Assembly: GCF_003987255.1 (NCBI RefSeq)
Contig: NZ_PIQC01000008.1
Coordinates: 1 to 64,000 of the forward strand
Direction of reading: 5' to 3'
Source: Idiomarina ramblicola
GTDB lineage: Bacteria; Pseudomonadota; Gammaproteobacteria; Enterobacterales; Alteromonadaceae
Length of the DNA: 64,000 nucleotides
The notes under the pieces are model-generated. The model was not told the DNA's origin. It searched no databases and worked only from the letters and a program-made list of their open reading frames with translations. Both the position numbers and the translations under genes were made by a program. This document shows positions 18,480-25,391 of the stretch, piece by piece (the first letter of the stretch is position 1; each line of letters opens with the position of its first letter).

Positions 18480-19343
18480 ATGATCCAAAGTATGACTGGC
18501 TACGCTCGCTACGAAACAAAAGCCGACTGGGGCACCGCAGTTTGGGAAATTCGTTCAGTTAACCAACGTTATCTGGAAACTTACTTTCGTTTACCGGAAA
18601 CCTTCCGCTCTTTGGAGAACTCATTACGCGAGCAGTTTCGTAAAAAGCTGCAGCGCGGCAAGGTTGAATGCAAACTGAGCCTGCAGGTAGATGAAGCCCA
18701 GCAAAGCGCCTTGTCTATTAACGAAGACTTGGCAAAAAGTGTGATCGCCAGTGCCAAGTGGGTGAGCCAGCACTCCGCTGCCGGACAGTTAAACCCAATT
18801 GATGTTCTAAAATGGCCCGGCGTAGTCGCCGCTCAAGACCAGGACATGGACGAGCTGCAAAAAGAGGTTCTGGCTGCACTGGAAAAGACCACCAGCGACT
18901 TTATCGAGAACCGCAAAAGCGAAGGCGCAGCTATTGATAAAATGCTGCAGGAGCGCCTGGACGGTGTGAGCACACAGGTAGCCTTTGTTCGCGAACGCAT
19001 GCCGGAAGTTATGGCCTGGCAACGTGAGCGCTTACTAACCCGCTTTGAAGAAGCCAAAGTTGAGTTGGAGCCGCAGCGCGTAGAACAGGAAATGGTCATG
19101 CTGGCGCAAAAAACCGACGTAGCCGAAGAGCTCGACCGCTTAGACGCGCATGTTGAAGAAGCTCGCAAAATACTGAAAAAAGGCGGCCCCTGCGGACGGC
19201 GTCTTGATTTTATGATGCAAGAGTTCAACCGCGAAGCGAATACCTTAGCCTCTAAGTCGATTAATTCTGAAATTACCGCCGCCGCGGTTGAGTTGAAGGT
19301 TTTGATAGAGCAGATGAGAGAACAGATCCAAAACTTAGAATAA
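18480..19343 (+). CDS. yicC: YicC-family endoribonuclease
   Basis: Conserved 288-aa protein of the YicC family, reported in E. coli to be an RNase acting on small RNAs such as RyhB. The start MIQSMTGYARYE, the interior SVNQRYLETYFRLPE, and the C-terminal GRRLDFMMQEFNREANTLASKS are family signatures. The frame is open upstream, but ATG 18480 has an AAAGGAA ribosome site and fits the family start. In E. coli yicC neighbours rph-pyrE and is close to gmk; here gmk is about 39 kb further on. Confidence 0.95.
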   Translation: MIQSMTGYARYETKADWGTAVWEIRSVNQRYLETYFRLPETFRSLENSLREQFRKKLQRGKVECKLSLQVDEAQQSALSINEDLAKSVIASAKWVSQHSAAGQLNPIDVLKWPGVVAAQDQDMDELQKEVLAALEKTTSDFIENRKSEGAAIDKMLQERLDGVSTQVAFVRERMPEVMAWQRERLLTRFEEAKVELEPQRVEQEMVMLAQKTDVAEELDRLDAHVEEARKILKKGGPCGRRLDFMMQEFNREANTLASKSINSEITAAAVELKVLIEQMREQIQNLE

Positions 19344-19358
19344 TATGTTTTGACGTAG

Positions 19359-19377
19359 CCTGCGGTTCTACCGCAGG
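19359..19377 (+). terminator. hairpin after yicC
   Basis: CCTGCGG/CCGCAGG with a 5-base loop, 15 bases after the yicC stop. No T-run follows, so termination strength is doubtful; a second, better terminator lies about 130 bases further on. Confidence 0.4.
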
Positions 19378-19491
19378 TGAGATCTCATATCTCTAATTTG
19401 GCTAACTTGTACTCAACTGATAGTTGACAAGAGTGAAATGATCGGCCAAACTTACGTCTAAATGGATTGGGCAGTCCCGGTCGGCGTCAAT

Positions 19492-19523
19492 GCCTCAGTG
19501 GTTTCACTGGGGCTTTTCGCTTT
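19492..19523 (+). terminator. rho-independent terminator reading rightward from yicC
   Basis: GCCTCAGTG (19492-19500) and CACTGGGGC (19505-19513) form a 9-bp stem with one G-T pair and a 4-base loop, followed by TTTTCGCTTTTT. The last codons of the convergent DUF3800 gene overlap it, which suggests the accessory island joins the core chromosome here. Confidence 0.65.
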
Positions 19524-20394
19524 TTGGAGTAGGGTAAACCATCATTCCTATTCCTTCATACCTTTCACCAACAGAACATCTTCCACCTTCACAGTAGAAT
19601 TCCGGTTGTAGTGATTCAAACGCACGATTTTCTTGGTCTGGCCTTAATGTTTTTAACCCTATGGGGCGTGCGACCAAGTCTGCTAGTTGTAAACCTGATG
19701 ACATAACCTGTTTGTGCGCGAAAATGATATCAAAAGGTAGATGGATTCCAATAGCATTATCACCATCACATACACGGCGGAACTCAAGCTCCAGTTCGTC
19801 GTCTTCCTTGTTTCCGCGTCGCTCAACGACTATATGAGTTCTCCTGTCATGTTGCTCCTTCTCCTTTAAGAACCCGTACAGTTTTTCCATACATAACGCT
19901 AACGCGAGGTGGTAGGCATTACCCTCGGGATTACTTTTTGCAAGATCACGCTTGTCAATTGTTGCGCTTATGAGAACGAAATTACTAAACTCGATTATCT
20001 CGGTTAGCTCTCCCATAAACGCAAGCTGATGTTCTCGACTTCTAAAAATATTGAACTGACCAGTACGGCGGCGAATTTCGTTTTCGTGCAATACAACCTG
20101 ATCATGACCAAAATGGTTGAATTTGAATTTTTCTAGTGCTGGAACAATAACTTCACTGTAATGCCGTTTATGGAATACGCAAAAAGCGAGCACAAAGATA
20201 GGATATTGTGGATCAATACTTTGCAAATTGTGATCGCCACTTTCATCAACGTAAACAATGTATTTACTAAACTGACTATCTTGACCGTTCACGTTTGGTT
20301 GGTGATCACGCAGTTTATCTAAGTTTTCTTGATCAAATTCGAATAAGGGAAGCTGCTGGTCATTGTTTGACCTGGCTTGTTTTTTATCTGACAT
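19504..20394 (-). CDS. DUF3800 protein, putative RNase H-like nuclease
   Basis: A 296-aa protein with the DUF3800 signature YVDESGD (48-54) after a charged, probably flexible N-terminal 40 residues. Conserved acidic positions are Asp50/Glu51/Asp54, Glu191 (VVERRGNKEDDELE) and Asp239 (GLQLADLVAR). Their order fits the RNase H-like fold proposed for this family, so a metal-dependent nuclease role is inferred, not shown. It is divergent from a reverse transcriptase across about 380 bases of hairpin-rich DNA and lies at the left edge of a defence-type island. Its C-terminal tail overlaps the yicC-side terminator. Confidence 0.75.
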   Translation of the reverse strand: MSDKKQARSNNDQQLPLFEFDQENLDKLRDHQPNVNGQDSQFSKYIVYVDESGDHNLQSIDPQYPIFVLAFCVFHKRHYSEVIVPALEKFKFNHFGHDQVVLHENEIRRRTGQFNIFRSREHQLAFMGELTEIIEFSNFVLISATIDKRDLAKSNPEGNAYHLALALCMEKLYGFLKEKEQHDRRTHIVVERRGNKEDDELELEFRRVCDGDNAIGIHLPFDIIFAHKQVMSSGLQLADLVARPIGLKTLRPDQENRAFESLQPEFYCEGGRCSVGERYEGIGMMVYPTPKSEKPQ

Positions 20395-20443
20395 AAACCC
20401 GTTCCCTTAATATGTTCCTTGGTGACTGAAGACACTCCATGGC

Positions 20444-20755
20444 GCAATTGATAAACATAATTGCAACTATCACTAACTGACGATAATATTGAGCTGCTCC
20501 GTCTGTAGAGTCGGAGGTGTATCACAAGCTGTCAAGTAGCAATTGGAGCCAGCAACCATAACTGGTGACCACATGCCTTGAGCAGCCGCACATAACGATT
20601 AGCTGAAACATGCCGATAGTTCCCTGTGACGCAATGATATTATACATCATATGTGACATATGAGTGGCCCGGCGCGGAAGCGCTATGTATACGTAACAAC
20701 TACGTTTGTTAAGCCCAAGACGGTACCGGATGGCCACAGTCTAAGCCGTTTTGGG
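20444..20755 (+). ncRNA. candidate structured RNA in front of the reverse transcriptase
   Basis: The 380 bases between the DUF3800 and RT starts hold several possible stems. They are GCAATT/AATTGC (20444-20464); a long-range GCTGCTC (20493-20499) with GAGCAGC (20580-20586), which competes with CTCCG/CGGAG (20497-20516); GCGC-GGAA-GCGC with a GNRA tetraloop (20672-20683) inside ACATA/TATGT; ACGTA/TACGT (20691-20705); and a 10-bp stem CCCAAGACGG/CCGTTTTGGG (20714-20755) followed by TTTT just before the RT ribosome site. Defence RTs of the DRT2 and DRT9 types carry a template RNA in this position. Boundaries and function are inference. Confidence 0.4.
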
Positions 20756-20775
20756 TTTTGCAAAAGGATTCTTGC

Positions 20776-22041
20776 ATGTCAAAGGATGAACCTGCTTGGT
20801 ATAAAAAGCGAGGTTACCTTCACTTTGATGCACCTATTGGTGCAGCCAGAGCAATTAAGCTAGTCAGAAATACTAAGGCTGTCTCCAAACACGCCTTTTA
20901 CCCATTGCTTCGTTACGAAGTCATCTCGAAAAAACTCAAACGTAATTCCGATGGTAAGTTAAAACCGGAACCAAAAATTCGGCCTATTTCTTATGCTGCG
21001 CATGCGGATTCTCAGATATATTCTTTTTACGCTAATCAACTAGCTGAAGCCTACGAGAGAAAGTTAGCTAGCCTTGAACTATCAGAATGCGTTTTAGCTT
21101 TCAGAAAGCTCCGTAAATCGAATATCGAATTTGCGCGTGATGCCTTCACAGAGATTAGTAACATGGGCCGCTGCTCGGCGGTCGCAATTGATATCTCAAA
21201 ATTCTTCGATACGTTGAATCATCAGCACTTAAAAAAGTCCTGGTGTGATGTACTTGGCGAAGAGACACTTCCGAATGATCATTACGCAGTATATAAGTCA
21301 CTCACAAAGTTTTCGTTTTGCAATCGTGACGCGGTTTATAAAGCTTTTCAGGTCTCACCAAGTAATCCATGGAATGGGCGCCAAAGGATCTGTGAGTCCG
21401 CTGAATTTAGAAAGCGAGTGCGTGATTCTGGTTTAATTACGACGAATAAAGACACTTTTGGAATACCTCAAGGTACGCCAATAAGCGCATTATTGTCGAA
21501 CATTTACATGATAGATTTTGACCAGCAAATGAAAGCCTTAGCTAAAGAGTGCGGCGGCAGCTATCGTAGGTACTGTGACGATATGCTTTTCATCATTAAG
21601 CGTGGATGCGAAGCGCGTGTGGAGTCGCAAGCTGAATGTGAGCTTAAAAAATTAGGCGTCGCAATAAATCCCAAGAAGACCGAAGTAAGACAGTTTTGGC
21701 GATATGGCGGGGTTCAAAAGGCCAACGCACCTCTTCAATATTTAGGGTTTACATTTGATGGACAGAGAATTCTGTTGCGCTCAGCAGCATTGGCGAAGTT
21801 TTCGGGTCGAATGAATAAGGCTATTCGGCTGGTATCCAGGACACTAAATAGCCAATTAGAAAAAGATGAAAAAGCCCGCCTAAGAAAAAAGAAGTTATAC
21901 GAGCGGTACAGTCATTTAGGTAACCGCAACTTCATTCGCTATGGGTTACGAGCTGCCGATAAAATGCAGTCAAAAGCTATAAAGCGTCAGCTTAAGCCGC
22001 TTTGGGGGAAGCTTAATAAGAAACTTGATGATTTCAGCTGA
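20776..22041 (+). CDS. stand-alone reverse transcriptase, probable antiphage (DRT-like) type
   Basis: A 421-aa RNA-directed DNA polymerase with a full palm core: KIRPI (67-71), motif A AIDISKFFDTL (137-147), motif B FGIPQGTPISALLSN (228-242), the catalytic YCDD (266-269), motif D INPKKTE and motif E QYLGF. There is no maturase, endonuclease or integrase domain and no group II intron structure was noticed, so it is not an ordinary intron or retroelement RT. The lysine/arginine-rich C-terminus is likely a thumb or RNA-binding part. ATG 20776 has AAGGAT upstream; a TTG six codons earlier is possible. The island setting and structured leader suggest a UG/DRT defence RT; the exact class was not determined. 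Confidence 0.8.
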   Translation: MSKDEPAWYKKRGYLHFDAPIGAARAIKLVRNTKAVSKHAFYPLLRYEVISKKLKRNSDGKLKPEPKIRPISYAAHADSQIYSFYANQLAEAYERKLASLELSECVLAFRKLRKSNIEFARDAFTEISNMGRCSAVAIDISKFFDTLNHQHLKKSWCDVLGEETLPNDHYAVYKSLTKFSFCNRDAVYKAFQVSPSNPWNGRQRICESAEFRKRVRDSGLITTNKDTFGIPQGTPISALLSNIYMIDFDQQMKALAKECGGSYRRYCDDMLFIIKRGCEARVESQAECELKKLGVAINPKKTEVRQFWRYGGVQKANAPLQYLGFTFDGQRILLRSAALAKFSGRMNKAIRLVSRTLNSQLEKDEKARLRKKKLYERYSHLGNRNFIRYGLRAADKMQSKAIKRQLKPLWGKLNKKLDDFS

Positions 22042-22105
22042 TTTTTGAATTCCGCCTAGCCTTCTTAATTAGTTTCCGAAGTGGAAATTGAGAGGTAGGT
22101 AGGCA

Positions 22106-22780
22106 TCATTTAACTGAAACGGTTTTATCCATTTGACGCTTGTCTATGTAGTCATGTGCATCGTCGGCAATATCGTTACCTAAAGCGGCTCTATCTAAGT
22201 TAGTGGCTGCGATCAGAGAAGATCCAGAGCCGAAGAATGGGTCGCAGACAGTTTCACCAAGCTGAGTACTTTGAGTAATCAGCTTTTCAATTAAACTTAC
22301 CGGCTTCTCTGTTGGGTAGCCTCGCCAGACACGCTTCTCTTCGAGGACATCAGGCATGCCTAAATCATTAAGCTTTCGCTTTCCCTTTTCGAAGAAAAGG
22401 ATGAATTCATATCGGGCGCGATAATGGTAGCCCATCCCAATTGCCTGCTTATCCCAAACCAAGGGCTTCCAAAATCTAAAGCCTGCGGCCTCAGCTATAG
22501 GTTTAATGACGAACATCGTTTCTTGATCACAGAATAAATAAAAGTGACGGTTATTTTTCAGGACTCGATATATTTCACTGACCAGCTCGGGAAAACGTTC
22601 GTTCGGGAAAATACGAAACCAGTTATTACTTGAACTTTTGCTATGACTCAAGCGAGTAGTTGTGCCGACCGCTCTATGCTTTTCTAGAGATTCATAAGGT
22701 GGGTCAGTGACGACAAGATCAATTGATTCAGAGGGCAGTGTTCGGAGCCAATCGACGGCATCTTGTCTAAATAGATTCAT
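22106..22780 (-). CDS. DNA methyltransferase (DPPY, beta-class order)
   Basis: A 224-aa amino-methyltransferase. DPPY (26-29) comes before the AdoMet-binding motif CDPFFGSGSS (179-188), and YPTEKP (155-160) lies between; this order marks the beta class, which methylates adenine N6 or cytosine N4. No target-recognition domain of size is seen and no restriction endonuclease is recognisable beside it, so it may be an orphan or a phage-derived protective enzyme. It follows the zinc-ribbon gene by 8 bases, an evident operon. Confidence 0.85.
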   Translation of the reverse strand: MNLFRQDAVDWLRTLPSESIDLVVTDPPYESLEKHRAVGTTTRLSHSKSSSNNWFRIFPNERFPELVSEIYRVLKNNRHFYLFCDQETMFVIKPIAEAAGFRFWKPLVWDKQAIGMGYHYRARYEFILFFEKGKRKLNDLGMPDVLEEKRVWRGYPTEKPVSLIEKLITQSTQLGETVCDPFFGSGSSLIAATNLDRAALGNDIADDAHDYIDKRQMDKTVSVK

Positions 22781-22788
22781 TTATTACC

Positions 22789-23040
22789 TTAAACTTGGTC
22801 GCATGTTCGAGCGTGAGTTAGATCTGCGACTTTATCACCTCTGCAGCAGGTGCAATAGCTTTGTGCACCTTCCGGATGCGCAGGTGATGAACGTTGAGGA
22901 GTGGTGCCAAATTTGTCGGGGTATCGATAGAATACATGCATTTGCCCGTTCGCTTGAGAACATTTCGGACAAGATTTCCAAGTATCGTTATGTTTGTATT
23001 GGCTTATTTTTAGAGATTTATCGCAGTTTTGGCATTTCAT
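22789..23040 (-). CDS. small zinc-ribbon protein
   Basis: An 83-aa protein with CxxC pairs at MKCQNC and SCPKC, plus CTCC near the C-terminus (CTCCRGDKVADLTHARTC), consistent with one or two zinc ribbons. The frame runs upstream, but ATG 23040 has a strong AAGGAG site. It is directly upstream of the methyltransferase and presumably co-transcribed. The function is unknown; a role in DNA binding or as a partner for the methylase is only a guess. Confidence 0.6.
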   Translation of the reverse strand: MKCQNCDKSLKISQYKHNDTWKSCPKCSQANGQMHVFYRYPDKFGTTPQRSSPAHPEGAQSYCTCCRGDKVADLTHARTCDQV

Positions 23041-23137
23041 GGTGAGCTCCTTGTTCTCTGCACATAAGCCTCCCAATCTATTCTGAAAGCCAAAAATGAT
23101 CAAATTATGAACAGCGCGGCACAGTATACATGCTCTC

Positions 23138-23806
23138 TCAAAGCTTAGGCCCGATATATCCGGCTTCTTTGAAGCGCTTATTCATCTTGTTTCTATAAGC
23201 ATTAGCAGGCCAATTGAAATCTACATCTTTCAAGCTATCTATGCTTTCCGGGGAGACCAGAAACTCAGTACCTCCTATTATAAGGCCTTCAATCAGATAT
23301 ATGTAAGGCTCATGGTCTTCACAAAAATCTATTGCAAAAAGGCCCCAGCAATCGTTGATGAATGGATCAATTACTTCGTAAATGAGATCATTTGTGCTGT
23401 GTTCGAAATCACCGGGGGTTGCGAAATGTTGAATTGAGTTCCGAATAGCGCCGAAAGCTTTAAATAGCTCCACGTTGGGCAGTTTAATTCCAGTGGTAGC
23501 CCAAAGTCGCTCCGGCAAATCCGCATACTGAATTGTCTTAGCTTTTGATGTTAGTGATGTGAAGTCTAAAAACTCTGTGTCGACCTGCGTGGAGCGCGGG
23601 ATTTGTTCGAATATAAGTAATGGGTGCTCTTCGGCGATACGTGCTTTTATTAAAATTTCAGCTGCATGCGCAGCTTGTAAAATTGAGAGTTCGTACCATT
23701 TGTCGTTCTCGAAGCTATAAAAGTTAGCGTGCCAATTAGCATGAGCTAGGGCTCCTAGCCCAAGCCGTTTCATATTGTCATGAACATTCTTTAGTTCTGG
23801 ATGCAT
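23138..23806 (-). CDS. HEPN-like protein, putative RNase effector
   Basis: A 222-aa all-helical protein. The stretch ILQAAHAAEILIKARIAEEH (42-61) followed by RNSIQH (122-127) matches the HEPN layout with an R-x4-H catalytic motif, typical of RNases in defence and toxin systems. No nucleotidyltransferase antitoxin gene is adjacent. It is more AT-rich than the core genes and sits between the methyltransferase pair and SIR2-HerA. Whether it acts alone or with neighbours is unknown. Confidence 0.55.
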   Translation of the reverse strand: MHPELKNVHDNMKRLGLGALAHANWHANFYSFENDKWYELSILQAAHAAEILIKARIAEEHPLLIFEQIPRSTQVDTEFLDFTSLTSKAKTIQYADLPERLWATTGIKLPNVELFKAFGAIRNSIQHFATPGDFEHSTNDLIYEVIDPFINDCWGLFAIDFCEDHEPYIYLIEGLIIGGTEFLVSPESIDSLKDVDFNWPANAYRNKMNKRFKEAGYIGPKL

Positions 23807-24250
23807 TTTTTTCCTTTTGATTCTTCAAGATCCAAATTATCAACAAACTCTGGTAATGTACGTCATAACTTACAATTTTAAAAACCATTACGTTTCTTCA
23901 ATCAAAGCAGTTTGGGAAAGGTCAGGTCCGACTTGGATTAGTGAACATGGAGCACAGGGATGCAGTCAGAAGCTGATACTAGGGCAAATTATATTGGTTC
24001 CGCTCTTCCAACCGCAGATTTCCGGACGGATGCATGCTCTCCAGATAGTTTTGTTGGTATTTCATCCTCGGAGCTTGAGACTGGTTATCTTTATTAATTT
24101 CTGATAACGCGAGGTAGTAACTTGACAGCCAAGCCACTGCCGCAGCACAGAAAAAACCAAACTGAAATTTCTGAGAAAATAATAACGATGCAGCGCCGGA
24201 AAGCATCAATTCTCTATTTAGCCTTTAAAGGTAAAATCTAAGGAGGGAGT
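23807..24250. other. 444-base gap between HEPN and SIR2 genes
   Basis: No confidently coding gene. It holds a weak minus-strand ORF (23979-24209), short plus-strand frames without ribosome sites, and the promoter region of the SIR2-HerA operon. The strong site GGAGGGAG lies just before the SIR2 ATG. No repeats or tRNA are seen. Confidence 0.4.
23979..24209 (-). CDS. possible small membrane protein
   Basis: A 76-aa frame with one hydrophobic stretch (FGFFCAAAVAWLSSYYLAL) near the N-terminus and a polar tail. It has only a poor ribosome site (AGAGAA), lies head-to-head with the SIR2 gene, and has no recognised family. It may be real, a remnant, or chance. Confidence 0.22.
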   Translation of the reverse strand: MMLSGAASLLFSQKFQFGFFCAAAVAWLSSYYLALSEINKDNQSQAPRMKYQQNYLESMHPSGNLRLEERNQYNLP

Positions 24251-25390
24251 ATGGCATTCGACGCCACTGTGTTTGAACAAAAAGAGTTTAGAGAGGCAAT
24301 CAACAAACTTGAAGAGCTACTCTCACACTCTAAGGCAATTTTGCTTGGCGCTGGGGCTAGTTCTTGCGCAGGGTTACCATTGACGGATCATCTTACCGAA
24401 AGGGCGCTACAAAGTGCGTCACTCTGTGATGACTCAAAACAAATTTTGACTGCCATACAAAATTTTTTTGCTGGGGCAAATCCGGCTTCGCATATAGAAG
24501 ATTATTTAAGCGAGCTTGTTGATTGGCTTGCCATTACGGCTCGCAGAGCTAACCGTAATGTTCCAAATAGTACGGTTGATATTGATGGTGTTGAATACAG
24601 TAAAGACCAGCTAATACAGACCATCAAAGAGATAAAACTCGCGATTTTTGGCGAGATTAATATTGAAGTTGATTCAGCTATGCATGAACGTTTTGTCCAG
24701 GCTCTTCACCGGCCTCTTCGGGATGGCAAAGATAACTACAGTACTATTGATTACCTGGTGATGAACTACGATACGTTAATAGAAGACGCCCTAGCGCTCT
24801 CTCAACTTCGGTACGCCGATGGCTTGGAAGGTGGTGTATCAGGATGGTGGAACCCTTCAACGTTTGAAGATGGTCATTTGGACGCACGTGTATTTAAATT
24901 GCATGGTTCAATCAATTGGGCAGAACATTCTTCTTCATTCACTCCGTTACGAATTGCTCCGCATTTGAAGCGCAACCAAGAGCAGCCCACAAAGATTATG
25001 ATTTGGCCTGCATCGACTAAGTATCGTGAAACTCAGCTCGACCCCTATGCAAACTTACTGCATCGAGCGAGAGCGGTCTTAACTCCAAAAGGTGGAAGCC
25101 AACGTGTTTTACTGATCACTGGCTATAGCTTTGGTGATGCGCATATCAATCTTGAAATTGAGCGTGGCCTGAGAACTTCAAACGGTGATTTGACTGTGAT
25201 TGCGTTTACCAGCGACGACGAACCTAGCGGTGTGTTGCAGGCTTGGTATCAAGATAATTCAATCAACGAACAAGTACTTATTTTTGCCGACAAAGGTTTT
25301 TTCCACGCAGAGAAGAAGGCCTTATCTGTCAATAGCATTGAATGGTGGAAATTTGAAAACCTAACTGAGATTCTTGAAGGAGGTATTTGA
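24251..25390 (+). CDS. SIR2-family NAD+-consuming effector
   Basis: A 379-aa SIR2-like protein. NAD+-binding GAGASSCAGLP (33-43) is followed by NYDTLIEDA with Asn172 and Asp174, and KLHGS with His218, the residues used for NAD+ cleavage in defence sirtuins; GYSFGDAHIN follows. In known systems such proteins deplete NAD+ on phage infection, causing abortive infection. A strong GGAGGGAG site precedes the ATG. The following HerA gene starts 1 base after the stop, giving a compact two-gene operon. The assignment to SIR2-HerA rests on motif reading. Confidence 0.88.
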   Translation: MAFDATVFEQKEFREAINKLEELLSHSKAILLGAGASSCAGLPLTDHLTERALQSASLCDDSKQILTAIQNFFAGANPASHIEDYLSELVDWLAITARRANRNVPNSTVDIDGVEYSKDQLIQTIKEIKLAIFGEINIEVDSAMHERFVQALHRPLRDGKDNYSTIDYLVMNYDTLIEDALALSQLRYADGLEGGVSGWWNPSTFEDGHLDARVFKLHGSINWAEHSSSFTPLRIAPHLKRNQEQPTKIMIWPASTKYRETQLDPYANLLHRARAVLTPKGGSQRVLLITGYSFGDAHINLEIERGLRTSNGDLTVIAFTSDDEPSGVLQAWYQDNSINEQVLIFADKGFFHAEKKALSVNSIEWWKFENLTEILEGGI

Positions 25391-25391
25391 C

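Noticed and set aside
20401-20650. A DRT2-style concatemer (neo) coding template in the RT leader
   Set aside because: Reading the three plus-strand frames by hand gives no stop-free run longer than about 24 codons, so an endless reading frame on that strand is not supported; the minus strand was not examined as carefully.
20522-20737. 71-aa minus-strand ORF between DUF3800 and the RT
   Set aside because: No ribosome site, no protein-like composition, and it covers the hairpins of the candidate RNA.
23138-23806. HEPN/MNT toxin-antitoxin pair
   Set aside because: A nucleotidyltransferase antitoxin would be adjacent, but neither neighbour resembles one.
23817-24104. 95-aa plus-strand ORF between HEPN and SIR2
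   Set aside because: No ribosome site, overlaps the opposing small ORF, and no recognisable protein features.
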